A DNA stretch of 64,000 nt from Pempheris klunzingeri (taxonomy: Eukaryota; Chordata; Actinopteri; Acropomatiformes; Pempheridae). The position numbers and the translations under genes were made by a program. Shown in pieces: positions 40,764 to 52,700 of the stretch. The notes beneath the pieces are model-generated. The model was not told the origin of the DNA and ran no database searches. It was given only the letters and a program-made list of their open reading frames with translations. Each line of letters starts with the position of its first letter. The first letter of the stretch is position 1. The stretch covers positions 11,385,470 to 11,449,469 of the forward strand of contig NC_092012.1 of NCBI RefSeq assembly GCF_042242105.1, given 5' to 3'.

Positions 40764-43397
40764 CTAAAGGTGTATTTCTACATTTACAGTAGACGCCATG
40801 CTGTCTCTTCTCCCCTCTGACGGAGGCCCGGGTGCTGCGTCTTCTGAACGAGCCACACGAGACGCAACATCAGCTGCTGAGGAATCGTCCGTGTTCTCAT
40901 GCCTCTCTTTGATCCAGACGTCATACAAAGAGTTAGACCTGTATTCAAACTGTATTCAAAGAGAAAGGCGAGGGAGTAAGTCGGAAAGCAATATGAGGTA
41001 GAATCTTCACCAGTTTGGTTTAGTCTCCATCTCTGTGAGTAACCAAAAATAGGTCTAATGTTACAGTGATGGCTCACCTCTGTCGGTTTCTCCTCTGTCT
41101 CAGTGTTTTGTTTCTTCTGTATTTTGCCTAAATAGAGATAATGTGATCAGACAAATATACGCTTCTCCATTATAGATATAGTCATCACAATCTTTCTCAA
41201 ATTTCTGATAATAATTATTCTTACCTTTGCATTTAAGAGCAGCTCCAACGCAAACACAGAGCAATACAATGCTGAATACACCCAGAACAGGCCACTTCCA
41301 CTGGACTCCACCAGCTGGAGATTCCTCCAGAGACCCTAACAATGAGGGATGTGTGTTTTCATGCCCAGCGCCATGGTGCTCAAAGGCAACAGTCAACTGT
41401 TCTTAAATGAATTCATGTTTTTACAATCAACCGTACCTGCAGCCTGTCTTGTTACGCTGTCCCTTGTTGGGCTGTGTTCCTTGTAGCTGTAACCCAGGCT
41501 GTGGGTGTCCCTGCCCCAGTAGAAGTTGTTGGTGCGTAGCGGGAAGAAGGGGGCCATGTAGGCCTGCGCTCTCTGGGCCGGATGGACCTGGTCACTGTCA
41601 GGGTAGGCTGCTTCACTGTGGTTCCTTAACCACCTCTCGAGAAGCCTGGCACCCATTCACACAGCGCAGATAATGCTATGAAATTCTTAATAAACCAGCG
41701 TTGTTAATAAAATGATTGCAGTGAACTCAAATGCACTGTTCACAAAATTGTATCTTCATTTCTACTGATTAAAGGATAGATTCACAACAGTCTGTGAATA
41801 CATGAAGAGGGAATTTCATACTAAGAGATTCGAAATTCCACCTCCTCATATTAGCTTCAGCTGAACTTTATAATGCATTAGAAGGAATCGCTCTGGAGAC
41901 AATGTGGATGCTTTACAATTACAGCAAATATCTCTTTCAAGCCAGGGTTGTTTTTAAACAGACTTAGAAGAAATGGGAATAGTGCTAAGAGTTAAAATGA
42001 CACGACTTACTTGTCAATGAAGCTGTGATGCAGCATGAATATGGGGTCATTGGCAGCGGTGGGCACCAGAGACAAAGTGCCATTGAAGTATCTGTGGATC
42101 AGGTTGTGCATAGAGGCATTCAAGTGTCTGGAATCGTTGGGAATATCAAAACCTGGGAGCACAGAGGTACACATTTGAACTAGATTTACAATTACTTTTT
42201 TTTGCTGATTATATATCGAACTGTTTTATTGCTTTATATTGTAGAATTCTATTATAAATTGTTGAAGTTTTGGTGGCAGGGATTTGAAAAAGGTCACCCG
42301 AATTATAATGTATAAATCAGGCAATTTAATCTACCTTCTAGCATGTTCCTGAAGCTGTTCCTAGATGTTAAGTTAAATGGGGGAGTGTCATAAAGTTGTT
42401 TTCCCATTGTGTCTTCAACATCCTCTGTGGTCGGCAGTGTTTCGTACATTGGATCCTTGCCAGGGTTGCGGATCAGATGTGCAGGATCGGAGGCAGAGTC
42501 GATGCAGATAATACCAAGACTTTCCTGAAATGGACATATGGTCTGTTGGGAGAAAAGAAAGAAGGAAGAGTTTGATGAGGACAGCTTACAGACATTTGGA
42601 AAAGAATGGGAACGATATCTCACCTTCCACTGTGAGAAAAGGGAAGCACTGTCTATACGGCCACCTTGGCCAACTCCTCCAAAGTACTGGTTGGTGCAGA
42701 TGTTACAGTGGCTGGTTCTGGTCCAGTCCCAGTATGGGATATAGAAATCCTGATTCCCAGTGAGCTCCCTGATCTCCCTCTCAACAAAGAGTAAAAACAC
42801 TCGGTGCCAGAAGGTAAAAGCGGGTCCCCGGTGTGCAGCATTATTTTCAGAAGCAGTGTATTTCTTAGCTGAGTAGTAGTGCAGCCATACATATAAATCA
42901 TAGACACTCGAGTTGTGAAATTCATAGTTCTCCTCCTCTGTTGTGTCATTGCTTCTAAGGATCATATACCGGCTGCTGAGGCTCTGTTTTGCCTGGTGCA
43001 GGCTTGAGAGGAAGGTCTCCCTCTCAGAATCAGACAGATCTGTTATCTCTTTCCTCTCCACGTGGTGCCGTTGCAGACATTGGGGTCCTCTCCAGCCTGG
43101 GAGGCACTGACCACAGTCATACCCATCGTAGTTCCCCCAGCACGTGCACACTGAATCATAGAAGGCGCGAGGCCAGTTCACCCTGAAGTCCACTGGTTTT
43201 GGGAGGTCTCTTGCAGGATGTGGTGCACAGACTCCTCTCCCTGAGTTGAATCCACAAGGAGAGCCCTTCCATCGGGGGCAACATGTTCGGGTCTGCAGAG
43301 CCTCAGGTGTTGTGCAGGGACGTGGAAACTGGGCCTCCACCCCTCTGAGGCTCATCAGATACAGGACCAGCCAAAACAACTGGAAAGACAGCAGCAT
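40764..43397 (-). CDS. Tyrosinase-family copper oxidase, divergent tyrosinase-like protein
   Basis: Type I membrane copper enzyme of the tyrosinase family. Seven exons on the minus strand: 42624-43397, 42335-42542, 42011-42152, 41437-41645, 41225-41335, 41078-41127 and 40764-40949. They sum to 1680 nt (559 aa) in one frame. A signal peptide ([22 protein letters not shown]) leads to QFPRPC and a Cys-rich EGF-like region ([15 protein letters not shown]). Copper site A: His in [18 protein letters not shown] and FWHRVFLL. Copper site B: His in [13 protein letters not shown] and FMLHHSFID. All six ligands are present, so catalysis is possible. One TM helix ([20 protein letters not shown]) precedes a tail encoded by two extra exons. 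The first four introns match the TYR gene as I recall it. The tail lacks the EEKQPLL-type melanosome signal of TYR and has a possible YDVW motif. It could be tyrb or a further fish paralogue, so I give no symbol. Confidence 0.88.
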
Positions 43398-45074
43398 GTT
43401 GGAGAGGATGGAGACAAAGTCCCCATAAAACACCAGGAGGATACAGCAAACTCACCAGCTGGCCAGTGGCAGTGTCCTTTTAAAGGGAAAATGTTGGAAC
43501 ACTCTTTGGTACTTATGATGCAATATTGGTACAAGTGGCCCCAAGGCATTTCGGGAACATCTCCATCTCCTGCTCTGTCTCTTACGAAAGACTGTGCCTG
43601 TGCCAGCCAAAAAGGTTCATCCCAATCAGGGAAGGCTGCTTGATAAATATTTTAAAACTAAGCTAAAAATGTCATGTAAGCCTTTAACTATCCATTACAT
43701 TTTCATGGTACAGACCTGAAATTCTTTTTTGCACTCTGCTTTGCAGTATGTATTACTGCCTTTCTTTTCAAATGTAGTATTGTTTGTTGTATATTGATTT
43801 TATGCATCTGTGAATTCTATTTTTGATGTGTTTATTTTATTACTATTTCATTGTCAATGAGTTTTATCTTCCAGATAGTTTTTATTTATTTAATGTATGA
43901 AAGGTGCCATACAAATAAGGTTTATTAAGCTCCTGTTGAAAATAATAATAATAATAACAGCAATACAGACAGACAGATAGATCATTTTTTCATAGAATTA
44001 ATCACAGTTGTGTTGTATCAGCTGTGTCAACAAGGGACAAGTTCATCAGGTAATCTGGTTTAGACAGTGTCCTGTGTGTGTGTGCGTGTGTGTTTGTTTT
44101 TATTTGGCCTTGTGACAAAGAGAGAGAAGATAAGAAAGGACAAGAAGAAAAACACAAATTTGGAAGTTGTACCCTGTCCTTGATCACATGTGGTGCTGTG
44201 CAGTAGTCCTTTTTATGTTTCCTGTTCATGTCATGGAGTGACATGAAATACGAATAGCTGTATGTATGTTTGAGGACATTTTTTAGGGCACTGTTGAATA
44301 ATAACACATTCCTCTTAAAAACTAATGTCTATGTCTGTAACATGAAAAGTCGGTGATGGGGAAAGAATTTCTTTTGATAAGTTAAGAGCCAAAGTCCTGT
44401 CAAATATATGAGACTATATGATAAAGTTCAGCAGTAACATTCAAGCATCTAACATCTACAAAATCTACAAATTTGCACATCTAACATTTACAAACAAAGG
44501 GTTTTTTTTAGTGCTTATATAACTAATTCTAATTTAACTTTTATGGACAAAAAGCTTTTAAGAAATAACAATGAAAGAAATCCTCTATGAAAAGTAATGT
44601 CTGACTGACGAGTGCAGGGGCTACTTTGACTTTAATTCGCTTGTATATAATATGACCAGAAAACATCTTAGAAAGATTGATAAAAGAAGAAACTAAGATC
44701 TCCCCATATAAATTACCCCTTTTAACACCATGCATTGTGACAGCAAATAGAATAGCCCTTTATTCACAAAACTAAATCATATGAAACACCACAATTTTTT
44801 CATCAGGCACAGTAAACTCCAACCGTATGATAAATAAATGATAAAGTAATCTATACTGTAAGTTTGTAGAGGTGACTCTTTTGTTTTGAAAAACGCCCGT
44901 ACAGGAAGTGACTCTTCTTCTGGTGGAACAGAAGGAAGTGACGCAGTTATGGCAGCGACCTTGTACTGAGCATGGTATACTAAAAATTAGCAGATTAACC
45001 GCCTAAAATGCTCGTATATCGGCCAAACGAAGTGAACATTAGGTGTATATAGGGTCCCTTTCAAGGCCAACATC
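43398..45074. other. Spacer between the tyrosinase-like gene and MRPL16
   Basis: Near the left end, a minus-strand TTTAAAAGG (about 43475-43485) lies some 80 bp upstream of the tyrosinase-like ATG and could act as a TATA-like element. The rest is AT-rich with an AAT run near 43942-43957. At the right, two ETS-type CAGGAAGTGAC/AAGGAAGTGAC motifs (about 44902-44912 and 44932-44942) mark the probable MRPL16 promoter. No gene is seen. Confidence 0.55.
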
Positions 45075-48000
45075 ATGTTTTCATTCATCAAGGCAGCTGT
45101 CGGCGGGTTGACCGGGTTTTGTAGAGCCAACGGTCTCCAACAAGGTAACAGAAGTTAGCTAATGCTAACACTATAGCAGTGACATTTACGTTGATAGCAG
45201 GTAACAAAACTAGCACATTTTGGAGTTGGAGTTTGTTAGATAGTCATCCCCAAAGCAACGCAAAATTACAGTAAGATATAAGTTTGCAGAGCATTAATAA
45301 TGAGGCATTACTCGAGCTGACATGTACCATACAGAACATCGTAATGCTACAATGTCAGGTACCAACTATTAACATGGAGGACAGAAGTAGATACTAGACA
45401 GAGCAAGCACCACACACATAAAGTAAAAACATGAATCACTGTGGTATATTAATGGGGTGGTTAGAATGACAGACATCCAAGAACTGTAGTTAGTATATAG
45501 AGACATTCTGGTGGTGACAAGTGCACAGAGAACTGGAAGGTATGCAGGAGCAATGGACTCTTTATGGGGACAAAGTTTACCTCAGATTAACCATTTTTCT
45601 ATGTGGAGACTTGAGAACATCAGCTTCAGACAAGGACAAGTTCCACCAAAACTTAAAGGTCCCATACTATGCATAATGCACTTTTAAATGTCAAGATACA
45701 TATGTACAGTGTGTCTCAAGACCCTCAAACTATGAGATGAGACCACCCATTGTCTTTTTCTTCAGCTCCATCTTCCAGTAAATGTGCGTGGAAAACATGC
45801 TGTTTAGTTGTGGCTCTCCTTATGGTGTCATTTGGGCATCTGTTGATCAACAGGTTGACAGATTGAAGCACGAGTGAAGCAGCAGGCTGTTCTGTTTTTC
45901 TAAAATGGAGCGTTCAGACAGAGGCTGAAAACAGCTGCAGCAGAAAGATAATGTGTTTTTTGAGCATTAAACCATGTAAACCTGTTCCATTAGGATCTCC
46001 AACTAACTAGTATAGACTTCAAAATGAGCAGAATATGGGATCTTTAATTTCTGCCAGCTGTCTCCTCAATCTGCAGTGTCTCCCCCTGTTTGTCTCTGCT
46101 GTTTATTCAAACTGAGCAGTACTGTATTAGTAGTAACCTATTACAGTTCTGCATTAGTCTGAACTTTGCCAAACAGCATGCCAAGATGTGTCAGTTGCTC
46201 TTTGTTCCACAGGTCCTTTCCACAGCCGCTTGAAAGTCCTCACGGCTGGACTGAAGACGTATGACATCCCTCCAGATTACAGCGGTAATCAGTCATCTTC
46301 TTTGTTGTAATTTATTTATTAGGATTTTTTAAAACAATTTAGTAATATTTTCATTGATATATTATTTGATCAAATACAACACTGCGAAGGCATGCATGTG
46401 TACACTACACAGTATAAAAGAAGAGGATCTAGCCTCCAGGTCTGAAAAGAGAAGCCAACTTTTAAGTGCCTTAAACCTGCATTCTTTCTAATGACCAGCA
46501 GGGGGTGACTCTGCTGTTTGCAAAAAGAAGTTAGAATGAATAGAAGTCTATGAGAAAATGAGCCTACATCTAAACACATTCCTAATGAGTTTATGGTCTC
46601 CGTCACTAGTTTCAAGTCTTTTTCAACACAGAATGATGTACATTTAGTAGATTATAGGCCTGTTTAGAGGAAAATAGACAATAAAGCAGGATATGCTTTA
46701 GGGTGGGGCTGAGTTGTGACTAACCAATCAGCGGCAGTCTTTGTGAAATCAATGTCAGTCCTGGCTCCATATCAACCAAGATGGCGACGCCCATAAAGCT
46801 ATATTCAAGGCTTCAGAATGGCCACCAACCAATGGGCGATGTCCATTTGGCTACGTCCACTTCTTGCGTACAGTCTATGTTAATGCAAAGTGGAAGACGT
46901 GAGGAAAAAGACACCATAGACAGTTCAGCAGGCGTTGTTCAACTCGTTCAAGTTGGCATGCTGTGTTGCTGTGTGTTGATGCTGTTCATGATTCCTCACT
47001 CTTGTTCTTACCTCTAAAGATGTGGTGTTGCCGGACAAACCCAAACTGAAGTTTGTGAACAAGGTGCCTAACTTAAAAAAGGCCAAGAAAGAGATGAAGA
47101 AGCTGCGGGATATCCAAGGCCCATCTAGGACAGCAAATACCTTTACTACAGGACAGTACGCCATTGTGGTGAGTGCAGTCATTTTCTGCTAACACTGGTG
47201 TTTGTTGATAAGCATCAAAGCCTATGAAAATAACTTTCTTTAACTGTATATTAGCAGGCTCATAATGCCAATAGCTACATAATTTACAGTCCTTACAGCT
47301 CTCTCCCTCACACATGTCCTAACTCTACATTAGATGCAAGTGAAAAATACAAAGTGGTTCATCAGAACACGACATACAAATGACTTCCCCCTCTGTCTGT
47401 CTGTCTCTCTCTCTATCCCTCTCTTGATGCCCAGGCTCTGGGAGGGGGCTACCTTCACTGGGGTCACATAGAGATGATGCGTCTAACCATCAATCGCAAG
47501 ATGGATTCCTGGACTACATTTGCACTCTGGCGCATCAGTGGCCCGTATAAGCCCGTCACGCGTAAAGGTCTGGGTCAGCGCATGGGCGGGGGCAAGGGAG
47601 CCATCGACCACTATGTGACACCTGTCCGCTACGGCCGTTTAATCGTGGAGCTGGGAGGAAAGGTGGAGCTGGGGGAGGTTGAGCATATCTTGACTGAAGT
47701 GGCAAAGAAGCTACCCTTCCCTGCCAAGGTGAGATGATAGATTCTGTATGTACTACGCCAGTAGTAAATTGTATCATTACAGCAGCATCCAACACGAATA
47801 TAGTACAGTTAAATAAGATAAATACACAGTAAGGAAAAAAGTAATAACATTATCCCTAATTGTAACAATTTCTCTGCACAAAACATGTTTGTCTGACTCA
47901 GTTCCATCTGCACACAACCTTTGTTGCAATTCACAAAAATAAAAATACAGCAAGATCTTTCAACATTCGTTGTTGTTGGAATTGAAATGTGTAAAGTTCA

Positions 48001-48302
48001 ACTCTTTTTATCACTTTAATTGTCACTGATTTGAAAATACTGCACGTCTGACAGTTTTTCCCTTTAGTATCAATGTGTTACAATATGTCACTCCTGTTTA
48101 TTTACTTCAGGTTGTGAGCAGAGAGAGTCTAGAAGCCATGCAAAAGAAACAGGCTGACATGGAGCAGAACAACCAGAATCCCTGGACCTTTAAGCAGATA
48201 GTGCGCGGCAACATGCTCGGCATCAGGAAGGTGCTCAGCCCCTTTGACCTGCATAACCATGGACGCTTCACAGGCAAATTTCACTTCCCGGGGAGGGTGT
48301 GA
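45075..48302 (+). CDS. mrpl16: Mitochondrial ribosomal protein uL16m
   Basis: A component of the mitoribosome large subunit, homologous to bacterial L16, near the peptidyl-transferase and tRNA elbow site. Five exons (45075-45144, 46213-46284, 47020-47168, 47435-47728, 48111-48302) give 777 nt, 258 aa (about 251 in human). An N-terminal presequence [20 protein letters not shown] has no acidic residues. The L16 core is clear: [60 protein letters not shown] and GRLIVELGG. The end is [11 protein letters not shown]. Introns 1 and 2 carry repeats. A polyadenylation signal is at 48510-48515. Confidence 0.96.
45653..46047. mobile_element. MITE-like element in MRPL16 intron 1
   Basis: It starts ttaaaggtcccatactatgc and ends gaatatgggatctttaa, an imperfect terminal inverted repeat around about 395 bp of non-coding DNA. 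The same ends recur in many teleost genomes from memory. No target duplication could be fixed by eye. Confidence 0.55.
46489..46880. repeat. Common teleost interspersed repeat in MRPL16 intron 2
   Basis: The run from cctgcattctttctaatgac through gaagtctatgagaaaatgag, caagatggcgac, aatgggcgatgtccatttgg and the end tacagtctatg is a pattern that I recognise as a high-copy repeat of percomorph fish. It has no coding capacity. Its class is unknown to me. Confidence 0.55.
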
Positions 48303-49787
48303 CAGGCCTCAATACATTCTGTCACACTGTGACACCATCCAGACCACACCTTTTGAAGAAGCAACCGACATTTTGAAAGGCTCTGATGTTCAGTAATTGT
48401 TTGGGAATTGTCTTTTATTTTTGTGTTTTTACACAAATGTATTTGTGAATATGACATTTTGTTAAAGGGATGTTATTTCCCCTTTCTGCTTAAAAAAACA
48501 ACAACAACTAATAAACTAGATTATGTATTTCAGTTTCACATGGTGGCTCATGTATTGTGATATTGAACTTTAACGTTTTTCTATCTTATCAGCTACAAAA
48601 AGATGTAAAAGAGATGTGAAAACAAATTTCTACAGATTTAACTAAATCAGGAACTAATAATACATAAAACACTTAAGTATTTATCCTCATTATTGAAGGT
48701 CGCATATCAGTTTTTATGTAAGGGGCAACAAGTGATTTATAGGTTTTTACCTAGAATTCCAGTTGCTGATTTGGTGATTGAAATATGCAAACCTTATTTA
48801 TACAATCTGTAAATCTATGGAGAGCAGGTTGCCCTCAGAAAATGAACCTGTGCTTCTGAGGCCTATTGCAACTCAGAGAGAGTAACATGCTTTCACGGCA
48901 GATTGGAGATGTGTCTCTAGGGCTCATTGATGCCAAAAGTTTGACTTATGAGTGTTATTCAGAGATTGTATAGAATTAAATAGCAATATTTTCTCTATCA
49001 ATGGGTCTATACCGAATAGTACCCATATAAGTGTAAAATTAAACAAACAGTGGCTTTTGATAACACCTCTGTGTGAACCTGCTGTCAGAGTATCACGGGT
49101 CAGTGTTTCCGGAAACACTAATAAAAACATTCTTGTACAGGAAAATTAATTTGTGATACAAAAAAAACAATCACATTTTGCAAAATGGTTTCAATCCACT
49201 AAGGTGTGCTCAGCCCTATTTGCCCTGCGGCATACCTCACAGGTAGCATTGACGTCCTGGCCATGTGACCATGCGAGGTTTTGTTTTTCATCTTAAGAAA
49301 GTATCCTATGTTGCCAGTACGTTAATGAATTAATAGTTTCATTATAAACATTAGATCAGAGTTATAAAAGTGTAGCCTCCCTATCTAGATTTTGGCCCTG
49401 CTAATGTAACACGAGGTTTCGCCTTAGACGGCGAGCTGCCTGACAAGCGGACTTCCGGGAAAAAAAATTGACGCTGTCATTTTGACGCATGCGCAGTGAG
49501 CTCTGATTTGTTCGAAAACAGCAGCGCGAAAAGTTAGCTCGACCGCTGACAACAACTTTGTTCAATGTACGATTTTATACGGAAAGACGTCCACTAATCT
49601 TGTGAATTAACGCTATATAACTTGTTTCAGGTCTTGTTGTTTCCTCAAAAAGAGTTCATGTTTATTGTTGCGTCAGTATTTCATAATTTCGACTTATTTA
49701 CTTTAGCTCAGGCAGACGGTATTACATCGCGCTAGCTAACGCGTAGCTTAGCCATAACCACTGTATCGTTTTAACTAGTTAGCAGCT
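48303..49787. other. MRPL16 3' UTR, spacer and CENPQ promoter
   Basis: An AATAAA at 48510-48515 probably ends MRPL16. The right end holds the CENPQ promoter: an ETS-type ACTTCCGG at 49451-49458 and an NRF1-like GCATGCGC at 49487-49494, in a GC-richer stretch upstream of the ATG at 49788. No further gene is seen. Confidence 0.6.
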
Positions 49788-52700
49788 ATGAAGCCTGTAC
49801 GTGGCTCCAACAGGGCCGCTTCTAAAGCACCTAACTTGAAAACCAACAAAAAATCAGAGCAGAGGACGAAACATCGAGCAGCAGAGCATCAGGTAAGATG
49901 TTTGTCCAGCTGGTGTTGACTCTACGTTTTTATTCAGTCAGCTCTGGTTAGCTTCTCACCTTAATGTGCTTCACATGCTTTAATAATGTTTTCACAGGAT
50001 CCGGGGCCCAGTGACACAAACCCTGGCAAGAGCACCCACCGAAAACCAGCACAGAAGAGGAAAGGTTAGAGCAGCTCATTCAGCACGGTGTCCTGCCTCC
50101 TCAGATGTGCAAATATTATACATCGATGCAAGTGCAACATGCTCTAAATGTTGGATCACAAAGCAGATTAATACAGATTGACACTGTATGTTTTCTGATG
50201 TTGCTCTGGTTTGTGTCCTGAAAAGCTGAAGGCTCATCTTCAGTCCCTAATAAAGTCAAAGGTCAGGACAACTGGAAGCTGATGCCAGGATCCTCCATCT
50301 CTGCTCTGGAGAACGTAATGGACTTGTCCATACTGTGAGTTTCACTGTGTTCATTTGAATTAAATTTTTACAGCTGAAACCTTTTGTTCCTGTTGTTGTT
50401 GTTCTGAAAAGCCAGACTAGACTGCATTATATTGAGAAGTGTGTCTTGATATTTTGTTTTTTTTAGCGGGGAGAAATTCTAGAAACGATAATGCAATAAT
50501 ATGTACAATTGAATTAACACCTCTTGCAAAGTTTTAACAAAAGCTGGCCATTATAAGCTTTGTGTAGATAAAATATTTTGCAGAGGTGTTGTACAGGATC
50601 ATATTAGATTGCATAGGTACCCATTAAAGTGGCCAGGGAGTGTAATAAACTGATTTATGTGATCTGTGTCAAGACTATAGATTTATGTTGCATTTTTATC
50701 TTTCAAAAAACATATAATCAGCTGATATATCATTATTGGATTTTTAGAATAAATATTGATTGATTGATCGGCCTCAAAAATCCAGTAAGGGTCAGATTGT
50801 ACCCACTTAAGCCATTCATCACTTTTCCCCGTGACAAAATAAGGAGGCACTTAAACTGCTGGCAAGTAGTTGACTTTGTAAGGACAATTTGTTTTTCGCA
50901 GAGCTACTCTTGCTTTGAAGTGGACAGAGAAGAAAGAGAGCCAGGAGCATCTGAACACAATGAAAAACAGGTGGGCAATAAGTGAAAATAACGAAGATGG
51001 GAATAAATGGCATGAACTTACACATTCAACAAATAAGATGCAGTTACCTTGAGTGCAGAAGATCAGGATCTTTGTTAATGTTCACCTTAAACATCCAACA
51101 AAATTTCCCAGAAATAAATACCCAGAATTTATAAATTAATTAGAACTTCCTGGTGCAATGGAAATACATCCTCACATCTTAACGCATAAGGAAAAAACGG
51201 CTTGATTCATTGTGTGCAAGATAACAGGAGTGATGTGTAGCGTGTAGAGAATCTTGTACTTAGGCCTCCTTAGTCTGCTGCATGCAAAAAACCTGATCGA
51301 ATCCTTATCCTGGATTTAATCTGTCTGTAATGGTGGCGTTACACATGATGAGGTCTGGTGATACTAGACTGTGTTACGATGGTAGCATGTGTTTATTTAC
51401 TGTTTATCGTTGCGACTAACATAATGTTAAGCTATGAGTACTTCTAAAGCACTAATGTACCTAACTGAGCATGTGATCTAGAGAATTTAAGATAAAAACA
51501 TTGATATATTTGACTTGAAGGGTTTTCAACGCCTCTACGTCATTGTGTAATGTGTTAAATTTTTTGTTTATCCTGTATCAGTATCTCTAATGTGCTTGTA
51601 ACTGTGCTTGTAGGTGCGCAGCAATGCAGCAAGAGCACATTTACAATAAGGGTTTAAAAGATAGTGGTTTTACTTTTCAGTGATAGTGAAAATGATGATT
51701 TTCATCAGAATCAACTTTATTGGCCAAGTTTGTACAAGCAAACAAGGAATTTGACTCCGGTGAAACTTGTCTCTCTATGTACAGTAAGAAAATTAGAAAT
51801 AAACTACAACAATAAGAATAAGAACAGAACAATATAAGTACTCATAACAACAGTATATACAGTGGGGGTAGGTGTGGTGCATTTATGTAGTGCAAACAAA
51901 CAAGATTTAGACCATAATAGCTCATAATAGCTGTAATTAGCACAACGATCACCATGGTGATAAGATTCCTGTGAATTCCTGTGAGTCATCACCCAGCCCT
52001 TATCCCTTATATCAGCCCTCAATCTGATTTTATGGTTGATTATTTCAAAGTACCGAAAAGAATAAACGTTGATTGTCAAAGATTATGTCCTACTTTTTTT
52101 TTCCTGATTTTTTTTTTTTTTTCCCCAAACTTTTCAGGTTCCTTGCTCAATGTGCACAACTCAAGGTTCCAGTGCAAAAACAAAAAAAATTGGAGCGATC
52201 ATCTCAACGCCACCATGAGGAGACCAAGAAGTCAGTGGCTGGAAAGAAGACTCTGAGCACCCTGGAGGTGAGAAATAGTGTAGTCTGAGGAGGCATGAAC
52301 ATCTACTCTGTGTTACTTTTAGAGAGAGATACTTTCAACTTTCCTTCAGTCTTTTTTACTTAATCTTTGGATTTATTCCGTTGGATTATTTTTTACATCA
52401 CAGATAGTGCTGAAAGAATTAGTTGACTAATCAATTAGTGCTTTGATGGAAAATGTATTAGCATTTTTGATGATCTGTTTAACATTAAAGTACTTCTGAT
52501 GGTGTTAATAAGTAGGCAGGCAGGTTTTGTTACTTACTCATCAAGTAGATGGTGTAAATCCACCAGCACTCTGCCGGCTCCCAGGCCGTCCAACCCCGAG
52601 AGCGAAGTACAGCACACCGGGCGGGTTACGGCAGTAGCTCTACTCTTTCTGGAGCTTTGCAGAGCAGTCGCAAAAGACATCACTTGGTTTCGTTTTAGTT

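Noticed and set aside
50334-52138. Direct splice of CENPQ exons 50226-50334 and 52138-52267
   Set aside because: The phase would allow it, but the 69-nt exon at 50902-50970 fits the same phase and supplies the conserved coiled-coil segment before RFLAQC, so it was included.
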